Positions 21,801 through 33,200 of a stretch of 64,000 nt of DNA are shown here, in pieces. The first letter of the stretch is position 1, and each line of letters begins with the position of its first letter. Source of the DNA: Sinonovacula constricta (lineage: Eukaryota; Mollusca; Bivalvia; Cardiida; Solecurtidae); assembly GCA_007844125.1 (NCBI GenBank), contig CM017556.1, positions 71,610,697-71,674,696 of the forward strand. The letters are read 5' to 3'. Under the pieces are notes generated by a model, which ran no database searches, was not told the DNA's origin, and saw only the letters and a list, made by a program, of their open reading frames with translations. A program made the translations under genes and the position numbers.

Positions 21801-23386
21801 TCTACATTTCCTAGCACTAGGTCATATAATGGAGATGCCATACACAACGCCTCTACTGACCCTACAAAATATGGTGTATCTATATCGATCTTAGCTACGG
21901 GAAAACACCTTTCTGAACCATCAACAAACTTACACCGCCTTTCCTTTCCTAAAAACTGATGTTCTAAAACGAACCTTTTATCTACTACTACACATGTAGC
22001 CCCTGTATCTCTCATAACCTGAACTCTCTTTCCATTAACCTGTCCTCCTTTCGTCGGGCACTGGTTATCCCAACATGCACCTAACTGTACAGAACTGTCC
22101 TCATCTGTAATGCAGCTAGAACTATCTGTCCTCTTCATACCTCCAGGATTATACCCCCGGTATCTACTTCTACCTCTTGACCTCTGTGATCTTTGATTCC
22201 AACTACCTCTATCAGAATTGTATCTCTGGACGTTCCCAGACTCCACTCTACCAAACTCCGATAACTCGCTATCATCTACTGTAGCTACCCTATGCTGAAT
22301 ACCACGTTTCTTACAATCGGACGTCTTATGATCACCTTTGCAGTAACCACATCTAACCCGAGCAAAGTAAGTGTTACCTTCCCTTGAGGAACTCCCAAAC
22401 TGTTTACGCATTATTTCTGACCTCTGATCTTTGACCACCTTAACATTCTCTCTACCCTCACTTAACACTACATTTCTACAACCACCCCGTGCTTCTGCAA
22501 ATAAATCTGCCTGTATCGCCATTTCAGACCCATCTGTAATACGCTTCTCTTTCAAAAATAAATACATCTCTTTATTACTGATTGCTAACAACTGATCTCT
22601 CAATAAATAATCCACTACTCCATCGTATGTCTTTGCTACACTACCTAACTCAAACCATTGTTCTAAATATCTCTTCGATCTACTTAAATACTGAACAAAA
22701 GTCTCACCTTTCTCCGGTCTTGCAGTCTTGAACCGTTTCTTAAACCCTTCTTCTGTCAACTCAAAACGTTTCAATAATGCAGCCTTCAGTATATCATAAT
22801 CCAATGATTCTTCAGACGGTAATCTGGAATACACATCTAAAGCCTTACCTTTTAACAGAGCACTAAGATGTAAACACCAATGCTTCTTTTCCCAGCCTTG
22901 TGCCTCAGCATATCTCTCAAACCTAGATAAATAACTATCCATATTATCTTTGTTTTCGTCAAACCATGGCAACTTAGGTCCCTTACCTCTTTCTTTTGCC
23001 GAAAGTGCCCCAATCTCTTTCTCCGCCAACTCCATCGCATGACGGTGTTGTATTTCTGCTAACCTAATTGACCTTTCATAATCTTCTGCTGCTCTCTGCC
23101 TTTCTAATTCTATTTTGTGTTTTTCTAATTCTAATCTTTCTCTCTCCTTTTCTTCACTCTTTTCTCTTTCTTCTTTCTCCTGAAGTCTCCACTTTTCTCT
23201 TTCCTCTTTCTCTCTTTCTATTTTCTCTTTTTCCTTATCTCTTTCCTCAAATCTCTCTTTTCTCTCCTGTGCCTGAGTATCACGCACAAAGGTTTCTAAC
23301 TCTTTGCCAGAGTAACCAAACTCCTTACCTATCATTATTAACTCTTGTGTACTAGACATGATTACAGCTGCAAATAAACTGCTCAA
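18881..23386 (-). CDS. Gag-Pol polyprotein, Gmr1-like (Gag-PR-IN-RT-RNaseH)
   Basis: One 1501-codon frame with no gag/pol frameshift or stop. Residues ~35-125: highly charged Glu/Lys/Arg coiled coil. ~139-300: capsid-like region, its second half (~212-300) SCAN-like. 346-358: CCHC knuckle (C-x2-C-x3-H-x4-C). 460-463: protease DTGA. ~643-683: integrase H…H…C-x2-C zinc site. Catalytic triad D713, D773, E809 (35 residues between the last two). ~945-985: GPY/F module (WKGPF). ~1090-1260: reverse transcriptase with D1174 and LIDD at 1234-1237, where many relatives have Y or F first. ~1375-1500: RNase H with D1386, D1452 and D1495. Met10 is an alternative start. Integrase before RT is the copia order, while the RT, RNase H and GPY/F integrase are Ty3/gypsy-type; that combination defines Gmr1-like elements. 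The protein is probably cleaved by its own protease. Confidence 0.96.
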   Translation of the reverse strand: MSSLFAAVIMSSTQELIMIGKEFGYSGKELETFVRDTQAQERKERFEERDKEKEKIEREKEEREKWRLQEKEEREKSEEKERERLELEKHKIELERQRAAEDYERSIRLAEIQHRHAMELAEKEIGALSAKERGKGPKLPWFDENKDNMDSYLSRFERYAEAQGWEKKHWCLHLSALLKGKALDVYSRLPSEESLDYDILKAALLKRFELTEEGFKKRFKTARPEKGETFVQYLSRSKRYLEQWFELGSVAKTYDGVVDYLLRDQLLAISNKEMYLFLKEKRITDGSEMAIQADLFAEARGGCRNVVLSEGRENVKVVKDQRSEIMRKQFGSSSREGNTYFARVRCGYCKGDHKTSDCKKRGIQHRVATVDDSELSEFGRVESGNVQRYNSDRGSWNQRSQRSRGRSRYRGYNPGGMKRTDSSSCITDEDSSVQLGACWDNQCPTKGGQVNGKRVQVMRDTGATCVVVDKRFVLEHQFLGKERRCKFVDGSERCFPVAKIDIDTPYFVGSVEALCMASPLYDLVLGNVEGARFPDPGDVLNAVQTRAQISRENRPYRKLNVPGKILNITKTEFRELQLSDETLARTRVRAEEGQTKSCKGGGQVSFVFRNNLLYRMYETKDNRKSYQLVVPKKCRESVMKLAHEALMAGHLGIRKTSDRVLAEFYWPGVCSEVSRYCRSCDICQRTLPKGKIQRVPLGNMPLIETPFKRVAIDIVGPIEPMTDRKNRYILVMVDYATRYPEAVALPSIEIERVAEALVDMFSRLGIPEEMLTDMGSQFTSKLMSEVSRLLSLQQLTTTPYHPICNGLVEKFNGTLKQMLRRMCSERPKDWDKYINAALFAYREVPQESLGFSPFELLYGRTVRGPVSILKELWSGEVSDGEVKSTYQYVIDLRERLEETCKMAQEQLGKAKLRQKKHYNQKSKKRSFVEGSRVLVLLPVNQNKLLLQWKGPFTVTKVVNKMDYRIDMNGKQRTFHANMLKRYNERKVSEDVQNLGILAVVSAAVVEEERDVGQSEGLLDVEIPLECPTRIGQEDIKDVEICKELTTCQRKEIENTIKEFVDVLTDIPGTTSYIEHDIQLNTNDPFRCKGYPIPYQSVATVEEEVKKMLELGVIESSKAPFSSPVVMLRKKDGSIRFCIDFRQLNRVTVFDAEPMPNAEEIFSKLSEAKYFSKIDLSKGYWQVPLTEQAKDLTSFETPKGLFRFKKMPFGLVSASSTFNRLMRKVLLGLDCAISLIDDILIYTSTWEQHVVALLEVLSRLRVAGLTARPKKCSLGFCRLEFLGHMLGETQTLLPVAEKVEAIQKAERPVTKKQVRSFLGVVGFYRKFIPNFSAIAVPLTDLTKKGKPNKVIWEESHENAFQALKRCLVGPPILRLPQFDKPFILRTDASDTGLGAILLQETEGEEMPVAYASKKLLDREKNYSVIEKECLAVVWGVSKFHRYLFGKEFILETDHQPLTYLNKSKMANSRLMRWALALQPYRMRIRSIRGKDNVGADYLSRVG

Positions 23387-24071
23387 AATAATACTAGTAC
23401 TAACTGGGCAACACTATTAATACTACACATAACACTACTACCTGATATGTTATGATAGTAAACCAAATATATAGACATCACACCAACCCAGTAATCTAAA
23501 ATCATAGTACAGCTACAAGATATAATACCAATATAACCATGTACAACCACTATCTATGGAACACATCAACTATGTTTTACTTTTGAGACATGAATTAAAT
23601 GAATAGTTCACAGGTTAAATTTCCCCACACAATATGACCATGAAGACCATACACACACAAAAAATCATGTGTCACTAAGTGTTAACAGTTAAACAATTTT
23701 AATTGTAACTTTAAAATAATTTAACTCTTAATATATCAAGGCCACTGCTAGACGGTTAAACCTACTGCACCCCTGTTGCAACTACCCTCAGCTTCCATGC
23801 TTTACTATGGAATTTACAATAGATGGTACAGCGATGCTTTGCCTCATCATCGGGTAATGCAACTTTGACTTACCAATAGTGGTTTCCCTAAAGTCTTGGT
23901 GTCAGTAGACGAGATCCGCCATGCAGGGTTCGCCGTGACACTAAAACAAATTGAAGTAAAAACAATACTCTGTAATTAAAAAATAGTGAAAAAATTGCGA
24001 GGGATCTTTACAATATATTATGTAGTATGCATTTACCTATATTCTACTTTAGATCGTCATTCTTGGACATT
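23387..24071 (-). other. 5' leader of the retrotransposon
   Basis: About 685 nt between the primer-binding site and the gag start. No long frame. It probably holds packaging signals, but I can point to no specific element. Confidence 0.6.
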
Positions 24072-24089
24072 ATCCCACTTCTGACACCA
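24072..24089 (-). other. Primer-binding site, tRNA-Leu type
   Basis: On the plus strand ATCCCACTTCTGACACCA is an 18-nt tRNA 3' end including CCA, matching animal tRNA-Leu from memory. So the element's RNA is complementary to that tRNA. One base (24090) separates it from the 5' LTR. Confidence 0.8.
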
Positions 24090-24090
24090 T

Positions 24091-25948
24091 TGTGACAAAA
24101 TGGCCAAGAGGTGACTCACCAGGGTAGAATATAAAACTCAAAAGACAATTTAAAATCAAATTATACTTTATATACAAAACAATATACATACAAGATAAAA
24201 GAAAATGATTTAAATACAATAGAAAAACAAAACCCCGCCGGCTTATATTAAGTCTGATAACTGTCCGCTGGTCTTAACTGTGCACTGTATCTATACTTCC
24301 TACACAACAAACGACACTTCTCTGATACACAATCCTTAGTATATGTGCTACGACATAGCTGTCCGATATGGTATCTGCTCGTGCAGCTCACTCTTGCGAC
24401 GAAACTGTCCAATATGGTATCTGCTCGTGCAGCTCACTCCTGCGACGAAACTGTCCAACATGGTATCTCCCTTGCCGTTCCCCACACAGAGTCTACCCCG
24501 TCGTACATGTAACGAATGCGTGGTACAAGTCGACCTTATATCGCTGTCCACCAATGGGCCTCTGCTTGTCTACGTCTAAGTACGGCTCTTTACTGGCCTA
24601 CATACGGCTCTTCACTGGCCTAAATACGGCTCTTTACTGGCCTACATACGGCTCTTCACTGGCCTACATACGGCTCTTCCCTGGCCTAAATACGGCTCTT
24701 CCCTGGCCTAAATACGGCTACAAATGACAAATGACGTCAATTTACTTCTCAAAATCAAATATTTAGTGTGTTTCTACATAACATACAACACCTTTACCAT
24801 ATAACACGTGTTCCTACACAACCATTATACAATATCCCATGTGTTTCTTCATATCACTTAGACCATATCGATCATTTTGCATCATATTAGTGCATCTATG
24901 ACATAGTAATGGTATATAAACCAATGGTATAATACCATCGTACTTGAACCATATGTCTGCTCTATGGTTTTACATAAGTGCCTTTAAACAGTGCATTTAA
25001 ACAGTGCATAAGTCTCCCTCAACTATAAAACCAGACCTACTGTCAAACCTTCAACTTTACATTTACCATTCTAGTGAAGTATCGAAATATTTATCCCATT
25101 TAGATTTAACCGAAAATAAATATGGCTTTCAAATCTTAATACATACATAGTCCTAACATTATCATATAAACTTAGACTTAGAACCCTCGGCCTATAAAAC
25201 ATTAAAATGCTTTCAAAAATTGCCGATATTTCTAATGATCGTACACTTGTTTCCTTCAAAAAAACAATTTAACGATCTACTAAATAGAATTACGCTGGCG
25301 ACAATTAGATGTAAAAGTTGCCTATATTAAATGACTGTACACTTGTTTTCTTCAAGAAAACAATACAACAATCTTACTAAATAATTAATTTAACAACAAT
25401 TAATTCTGTAAAACGGAAAACTGCTTAAAACAAAAATGCGAAAAAATAAAAAGTACTTACACATATTCCGTAGTGTTATGGTACAGCATCATCAACGTCC
25501 CCTATCAACGCATCTCGATAACTGACACCAACACTTGGAGCGTACAGATATTTATACAAATAGACAGCCCCGTAGCCTGACTTAATTCAAGAACCCCGAG
25601 AATTTGTAACCCGTGATTCCTCAGACTTCTCGTGAAAAACCAATTGCATACACCTTTAGTACGCCTCACCTTTTTAAGAAAAAAAAGGCCTAACGTAAAT
25701 AAACTATGGGTTAACGTTTCAAGACCCTTTCAAAATGAATAAAAAACACTCTATTCATGTAATTATAAAAACAACATAATTAGAACCTCTAAAAACCCTT
25801 TACACACTAAAAGGCAACAAAATAACCCTAAGGTTATCCCTATTTTACTAAAATCAAACTCTACAGTATCGCTCTGGCCTACGTGACATAAGCCTCGTAC
25901 ACAAAATCACTATATAAAATAAGGCCACGACTATGTTATTTTGTGACA
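24091..25948 (-). repeat. 5' LTR of the Gmr1-like element
   Basis: 1858-bp direct repeat of 16836-18693, identical in length and differing at three positions seen. On the coding strand it lies upstream of the primer-binding site and should carry promoter and polyadenylation signals. TGACGTCA at 24732-24739. Confidence 0.96.
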
Positions 25949-25953
25949 TTGAC
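25949..25953. repeat. Target site duplication, right copy (TTGAC)
   Basis: Second copy of the 5-bp duplication, followed directly by TATAAAAG, which continues the interrupted host repeat. Confidence 0.95.
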
Positions 25954-27105
25954 TATAAAAGAAATTAACTTTCTGAACCATGAACAAACATGACCAGAGA
26001 CGAATAAATGGTTGTAGCATCCTGTTCATGTGAAGATAGAATTGAAGAACCAAAGTCCAATGTCCATCAAAGGAAATACACGTAACAATCCTTATAGGAT
26101 GAATTAAATGACAACATAGATTACATGCACGGGAAGATTTTTACGACCGCCACACTGCACAAGTAACATTGTTGTGAACATGAATAAGAATATATGACAA
26201 AGTCCTATGAGCATTGCAACATATACCAAACTCCGAAAAGGCACAGAACAAAGGTATTTCACATGCAGGCCAAGCGAAAAGTAAGAACAAATTTGTGATG
26301 AGTCATTTAACGAAAAGAGCAAACCGAACAGTTACCACCTTGGAACGGTCAGTCGGCAATATGGACCGACTGGGGTTCTTAAACCGGTTTTACAGAGCTC
26401 TAACCTCGCACTTCCCGACGAGTCCCTCAAATGCAAGCAATGAAATGAAAGACGATCTATTTGAATACAAAATGTCCAAGCGCTGATATTTTCTATAAGT
26501 TAGGACGAAAGTAGTGACGTCATTGAAAAATAATGTCCACAAAGTGTTTAGAAAAAGAATATGGTATTATTTCGATTTGAAAAAAAAACTACACACAAAT
26601 GGTTGACTATAAAAGAAATTAACTTTCTGAATCATGAACAAACATGACCAGAGACGAATAAATGGTTGTAGCATCCTGTTCATGTGAAGATAGAATTGAA
26701 GAACCAAAATCCAATGTCCATCAAAGGAAATACACGTAACAATCCTTATAGGATGAATTAAATGACAACATAGATTACATGCACGGGAAGATTTTTACGA
26801 CCGCCACACTGCACAAGTAACATTGTTGTGAACATGAATAAGAATATATGACAAAGTCCTATGAGCATTGCAACATATACCAAACTCCGAAAAGGCACAG
26901 AACAAAGGTATTTCACATGCAAGCCAAGCGAAAAATTAAGAACAAATTTGTGATGAGTCATTTAACGAAAAGAGCAAACTCGACAGTTACCGCCTTGGAA
27001 CGGTCAGTCAGCAATATGGACCGACTGGGGTGCTTAAACCGGTTTTACAGAGCTCTAACCTCGCACTTCCCGACGAGTCCCTCAAATGCAAACAATGAAA
27101 TGAAG
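25949..27105 (+). repeat. Tandem array of the ~656-bp repeat (right part)
   Basis: One full unit (25949 to 26602) and one cut off near 27105, inside the block after the hairpin. TGACGTCA at 26515-26522 and the TTGACTATAAAAG boundary at 26603. With the left part, about four and a half units existed before the retrotransposon inserted. Confidence 0.9.
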
Positions 27106-27386
27106 TCATCGTCTAAGACCGCCGCCTCTCAGAAACGTCTTCTTTAACAATTGCAAATGAATGTGCCCAGACATGAATAAATCAAGAACATAATATTTTT
27201 TAGCATACTAAAACGTTTTCTTCCTTGTACTACATGTTGGTTGATTATTCTTGTTACAACCTATCTTAAGTAAAGTACTCATATTGTACATGATATATCC
27301 GACCTTGTTCAGCTTTCTTATTCTTTTTTTGTTAATAACACGAAAACATAAAACTGTATAAAAGTACTAATTGCAATATGGCCTAC
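27106..27386. other. Non-coding DNA after the last recognised CCP exon
   Basis: AT-rich. If the donor at 27386 is not used, the minus-strand frame stops at 27367 after seven more codons (GRPYCN then stop), so this could be either 3' UTR or intron. Confidence 0.4.
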
Positions 27387-27560
27387 CTTTTATTGTACAC
27401 GACGGAATAGTTCCATTCCAGGTATGGTTATTACAAACAAGGACATCAGAGGAAGATATGTAATATCCAGGACTACAAGAAAACATTGCTCCACTTCCTT
27501 CCAGATAACCATTACTTAACTCGATAGTCAGGGTATCGTCGGAACTTAATTCGTCGCAAT
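27387..27560 (-). CDS. Sushi/CCP domain exon (most distal recognised)
   Basis: 174 nt between an acceptor TTTTTTGCAG and a donor G|GTAGGC, phase 1 at both ends. It encodes DCDELSSDDTLTIELSNGYL and onward, with the four cysteines of a CCP module (DC, FSC, LVC, PSC) and its Trp in HTWNG. It is more diverged from the other CCP exons than they are from each other. It belongs to the gene starting at 50405. It may be the last exon or be followed by others beyond the transposon-rich block; no membrane or terminal exon was found. Confidence 0.78.
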
Positions 27561-27604
27561 CTGCAAAAAATATGCTTGTTGAGCATGCAATGATGTGCAT
27601 TTTA

Positions 27605-28860
27605 AATTGATCATCATAATATGATAGTCATCATAAAAAAAATTAAATGCTAAATTTATAATTTAATCGCCCTTATAAAATATATTTGCCAAATTTTAAA
27701 ACTATTTTAAGATATATTCTTGTGTCCATATTTTGGTATTGTTATACTGTCTCTGTGCCTCCATATGTCGGCTTTCTATACAAGAACTTTACACATCTGT
27801 TTTTTTCTGTTATTTTATGCATATATTCTATTATTGTTTACATATAAAGACAAAACACTTCAATTTTAAAAATTGATATTGTCTGATCAATTAACTTAAT
27901 ACTAGCTCTTACACAAAATGTGTGTTTTCTCTGTTAGAACTAGTCAGTTTTTACTCTTTTCGTAACTTTTCCCATGTGTTTTACATAACACTATTATATT
28001 ATACAACAACACTCAACACACATACTTAAAAGTATGCCTAAAGATATTCCTTAACTGTTTTAAATGATTCAGTCCAAGGCTGCCCGTCTTCAGTTGACTT
28101 TACGAATTCTACATGGCCGCCCGGAAGCCCAGGAAGCTACACTCCCGGTTCATGTCCCAAAGGCACCAGAGGTAAGGGTCACCTCATGGATCCCCCAATA
28201 CAGCATTAGTACATTGCTAACTCCAGTCCTAAGTCTAATACATGTAACAACAACATACCCCATTTTGGGGGAATTTGTACATAACTGCTGTATAAAGTCT
28301 TACTTTAGTTTAAGTACACGCTATTTATAACATTACATCTAATGTTATATAGTACTAATCGTAAACGATACCGCTTTTAAATCAGTTGTTTTCAAATCTA
28401 TAAATAAGTACGATGGGGACTTTAGACAAAGTCTGTTGCAATTCATAATATTCTGTCGTCATTATCTGCGTTGAAGTACTTTGATGATGGGAGAAAGAAA
28501 CAGCATTTCAGTGTGTTGCATCCGATACAGGCTTATGGACTTGCATGGTGCAGGAAAACCGACTGCACATGCATTACGGACACTAACATCAGCGGACCTT
28601 TAAATATACTCCGGAGATAAGGAACACTCTAGCTTTAGTCCTTGGCATGGAGAAGGTTGAACACTATGTGTATGACAGAAAAGTATTGAGGAACAGTAAC
28701 CACAAACAACTACAGATAAAAAAAACAACAACAAAAAAAAATAATTTCTCCAATCAGGCTGCAGACAGTCACTCATGCTACATAAGCATGACTAAAACAT
28801 TTTAAATAAAAGTAGAAATGAATTTGACCGACAAACTGAGCAGAGCTTATCTACCTTTGC
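27605..28860. other. Intron, nothing recognised
   Basis: Between CCP exons. A stretch at 28330-28450 shares ATCTATAAATAAG and neighbouring words with 46430-46530, suggesting one more dispersed repeat. A plus-strand frame at 28064-28330 lacks splice or domain support. Confidence 0.4.
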
Positions 28861-28864
28861 AAAA

Positions 28865-29480
28865 TGTTGATTGAATAAGAACATATGACAAAGTCCTATG
28901 AGCATTGCAACATATACCAAACTCCGAAAAGGCACAGAACAAACATTTCACATGCAAGCCAAGCAAAAAGTAAGAACAAATTTGTGATGAGTAATTTAAC
29001 GAAAAAAGCAAACCTGACAGTTACCGCCTTGGAACGGTCAGTCGGCAAAATGGACCGACTGGGGTGCTTAAACCGGTTCTACAGTGCTCTAACCTCGCAC
29101 TTCCTGACGAGTTTCTAAATGCAAGCAATGTAACGAAAAACGATCTATTTGAATACGAAATGTCCTGATATTTTCTATTGGTTATAACGAAAGTAGTGAC
29201 GTCATTGAAAAATAATGTCCACATACTGTTAAGGAAAGAATACGGTATTATTTCGATTTGAAAAACTACGCAAATGTGGTTTACTATAAATGAAATAAAC
29301 TTTCTGAATCATGAACAAACATGACCAGAGACGAATAAATGATTGTAGCATCCTGTTCATGTGAAGATGAAATTGAAGAACCAAAGTCTAATGTCCATCA
29401 AAGGAAATACACGTAACAATCCCTACAGGATGAATTAATTATGGACCGACTGGGGTGCTTAAACCGGTTTTACAGAACAC
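28865..29480 (+). repeat. Dispersed copies of the ~656-bp repeat within an intron
   Basis: The first copy (28865-29260) keeps the hairpin CAGTCGG…CCGACTG and TGACGTCA at 29197-29204. A second piece (29285-29480) carries the GAACAAACATGACCAGAGAC block and then jumps to the CCGACTGGGGTGCTTAAACC block, so it is internally deleted. Same orientation as the 15-27 kb array. Confidence 0.8.
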
Positions 29481-29768
29481 CATACACCAGAGAAAAGAGG
29501 TAGAAAGAGTAAACATGGCTGACTTTCTCAAGATATAAAAAGAGACGATATAAATAATTAGAACTGGAACTGCGAAAGAAAAATAATAATCAGATAAGTG
29601 TATTTTTATGAATCGATACAGAATTTTAACATTTCTCATAACAGTTTGAATTTGAGCATATCAATAGATCGCCAGGGCATCCACAATAAAAGTTGACCCC
29701 CACCCCACGAAATACTCATATGCTTAAATATCTTAAATATTAAAGAACAACATTGGACTGGAACTTAC

Positions 29769-29945
29769 CCATCAGTAAGCAGGTGGGCTCATTCCCGCTC
29801 CATGTTCCATCACCTTGACATGTTCGTTCTTGACTTCCATTTGTTATAAAGTAGCCGGCTTCACAGTCATATATTGCAGTTGACTGATATGTTGTTGCTT
29901 TTATCCTGACATAGCCATTAGCCACATTGTCCAAAACACGACAGT
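29769..29945 (-). CDS. Sushi/CCP domain exon
   Basis: 177 nt, phase 1 to phase 1, from acceptor TTTCCGAAG to donor ATGG|GTAAGT. It encodes DCRVLDNVANGYVRIKATTY and onward, with the cysteines in DC, YDC, RTC and PTC and the Trp in GTWSGNEP, the classic CCP arrangement. It sits alone, 7.7 kb from the next CCP exon, with the 29-bp satellite between them. Part of the lectin-CUB-CCP gene. Confidence 0.85.
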
Positions 29946-30213
29946 CTTCGGAAATAAAAAATATAATTTAGAAAACATTTATTATATCCTACTTCAATAC
30001 TATAGTCGGCCTGAATGTGGCTTACGGAAGCATGTAGCTGCGGATTTTTTTTGCGATAAATACCTCACCTAATAATTTGTTAGAGTGAAACATATCATAC
30101 CTAGTAAAAATGAACGCATTTAGTTCTTACTAGTACTTGCCACCCAGTAAGAGATAGACATAATTGCACAAAATTTAAAAAAACAACAACAACACACTAT
30201 TCTTACGCTATAC

Positions 30214-33200
30214 GCTTATGAAAAAAAAACTAACCCAGCTATACGTGCATAACAAAAACTAACCCAGCTATACGTGCATAACAAAAACTTACCCAGCTAT
30301 ACGCGCACAATAAAACATAACCCAGCTATACGTGCATAATAAAAACTTACCCAGCTATACGCGTATAATAAAAACTAACCCAGCTATACGCGCATAATAA
30401 AAAATAACCCAGCTATACGCGCATAATAAAACCTAACCCAGCTTTACGCGCATAATAAAAACTAAGCCAGCTATACGTGCATAATAAAAACTAACCCAGC
30501 TATACGCGCATAATAAAAACTAACCCAGCTATACGCGCACAATAAAACCTAACCCAGCTATACGTGCATAATAAAAACTAACCCAGCTATACGCGCATAA
30601 TAAAAACTAACCCAGCTATACGTGCATAACAAAAACTTACCCAGCTATACGCGCACAATAAAACCTAACCCAGCTATACGCGCATAATAAAAACTAACCC
30701 AGCTATACGCGCATAATAAAACCTAACCCAGCTATACGCGCATAATAAAACCTAACCCAGCTATACGCGCATTATAAAACCTAACCCAGCTATACGCGCA
30801 TTATAAAACCTAACCCAGCTATACGCGCATAATAAAAGCTTACCCAGCTATACGCGCATAATAAAAACTAACCCAGCTATACGCGCATAACAAAAACTTA
30901 CCCGGCTATACGCGCATAATAAAAACTAAGCCAGCTATACGCGCAATTTTAAAACCTAACCCAGCTATACGCGCATTATAAAACCTAACCCAGCTATACG
31001 CGCACAATAAAACCTAACCCAGCTATACGCGCATAACAAAAACTTACCCAGCTATACGCGCATAATAAAAACTAACCAAGCTATACGCGCATAATAAAAA
31101 CTAACCCAGCTATACGTGCATAATAAAAACTAACCCAGCTATACGCGCACAATAAAAACTAACCCAGCTATACGTGCATAATAAAACCTAACCCAGCTAT
31201 ACGCGCATTATAAAACCTAACCCAGCTATACGCGCATTATAAAACCTAACCCAGCTATACGCGCATAATAAAAGCTTACCCAGCTATACGCGCATAATAA
31301 AAACTAACCCAGCTATACGCGCATAACAAAAACTTACCCGGCTATACGCGCATAATAAAAACTAAGCCAGCTATACGCGCAATTTTAAAACCTAACCCAG
31401 CTATACGCGCATTATAAAACCTAACCCAGCTATACGCGCACAATAAAACCTAACCCAGCTATACGCGCATAACAAAAACTTACCCAGCTATACGCGCATA
31501 ATAAAAACTAACCAAGCTATACGCGCATAATAAAAACTAACCCAGCTATACGTGCATAATAAAAACTAACCCAGCTATACGCGCACAATAAAAACTAACC
31601 CAGCTATACGCGCACAATAAAACCTAACCCAGCTATACGTGCATTATAAAACCTAACCCAGCTATACGTGCATTATAAAACCTAAACCTGCTATATGCGC
31701 ATAATAAAAACTAACCCAGCTATACGTGCATAATAAAAACTAACCCAGCTATACGCGCATAATAAAACCTAACCCAGCTATACGTGCATTATAAAACCTA
31801 AACCTGCTATATGCGCATAATAAAAACTAACCCAGCTATACGCGCATTATAAAACCTAACCCAGCTATACGCGCACAATAAAACCTAACCCAGCTATACG
31901 CGCATAACAAAAACTTACCCAGCTATACGCGCATAATAAAAACTAACCAAGCTATACGCGCATAATAAAAACTAACCCAGCTATACGTGCATAATAAAAA
32001 CTAACCCAGCTATACGCGCACAATAAAAACTAACCCAGCTATACGTGCATAATAAAACCTAACCCAGCTATACGCGCATTATAAAACCTAACCCAGCTAT
32101 ACGCGCATTATAAAACCTAACCCAGCTATACGCGCATAATAAAAGCTTACCCAGCTATACGCGCATAATAAAAACTAACCCAGCTATACGCGCATAACAA
32201 AAACTTACCCGGCTATACGCGCATAATAAAAACTAAGCCAGCTATACGCGCAATTTTAAAACCTAACCCAGCTATACGCGCATTATAAAACCTAACCCAG
32301 CTATACGCGCACAATAAAACCTAACCCAGCTATACGCGCATAACAAAAACTTACCCAGCTATACGCGCATAATAAAAACTAACCAAGCTATACGCGCATA
32401 ATAAAAACTAACCCAGCTATACGTGCATAATAAAAACTAACCCAGCTATACGCGCACAATAAAAACTAACCCAGCTATACGCGCACAATAAAACCTAACC
32501 CAGCTATACGTGCATTATAAAACCTAACCCAGCTATACGTGCATTATAAAACCTAAACCTGCTATATGCGCATAATAAAAACTAACCCAGCTATACGTGC
32601 ATAATAAAAACTAACCCAGCTATACGCGCATAATAAAACCTAACCCAGCTATACGTGCATTATAAAACCTAAACCTGCTATATGCGCATAATAAAAACTA
32701 ACCCAGCTATACGTGCATAAAAAAACTAACCCAGCTATACACGCATAACAAAAACTTACCCAGTTATACGCGCATAATAAAAAATAACCCAGCTATACGC
32801 GCATAATAAAAACTAACCCAGCTATACGCGCATTATAAAAACTAACCCAGCTATACGCGATAACAAAAACTTACCCAGCTATACGCGCATAATAAAAACT
32901 AAGCCAGCTATACACGCATAACAAAAACTTACCCAGCTATACGCGCATAATAAAAACTAACCCAGCTATACGCGCATAATAAAAACTAAGCCAGCTATAC
33001 GCGCATTATAAAAACTAACCTAGCTATACGCGCATAAAAAAACTAACCCAGCTATACGCGCATAATAAAAACTAACCCAGCTATACGCGCATAACAAAAA
33101 CTTACCCAGCTATATGCGCATAATAAAAACTAACCCAGCTATACGCGCATAACAAATACTTACCAAGCTATACGCGCATAATAAAAAATAACCCAGCTAT

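Larger units (their letters stand above)
16836..25948 (-). mobile_element. Complete Gmr1-like LTR retrotransposon
   Basis: A 9113-bp element on the minus strand: 5' LTR (24091-25948), primer-binding site, leader, one gag-pol frame of 1501 codons, polypurine tract and 3' LTR (16836-18693). The LTRs start TGT and end ACA, are both 1858 bp, and differ at three positions I found (17412/24667, 18068/25323, 18161/25416). A 5-bp target duplication flanks it. The polyprotein order is Gag-PR-IN-RT-RH, known from the Gmr1-like lineage of Ty3/gypsy-type elements. With an intact frame and about 0.16% LTR divergence it inserted recently and may still be competent. It lies inside a tandem repeat array. Confidence 0.95.

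Noticed and set aside
23068..23355. 95-codon plus-strand hydrophobic frame
   Set aside because: Antisense shadow of the Glu/Lys-rich coiled coil of Gag.
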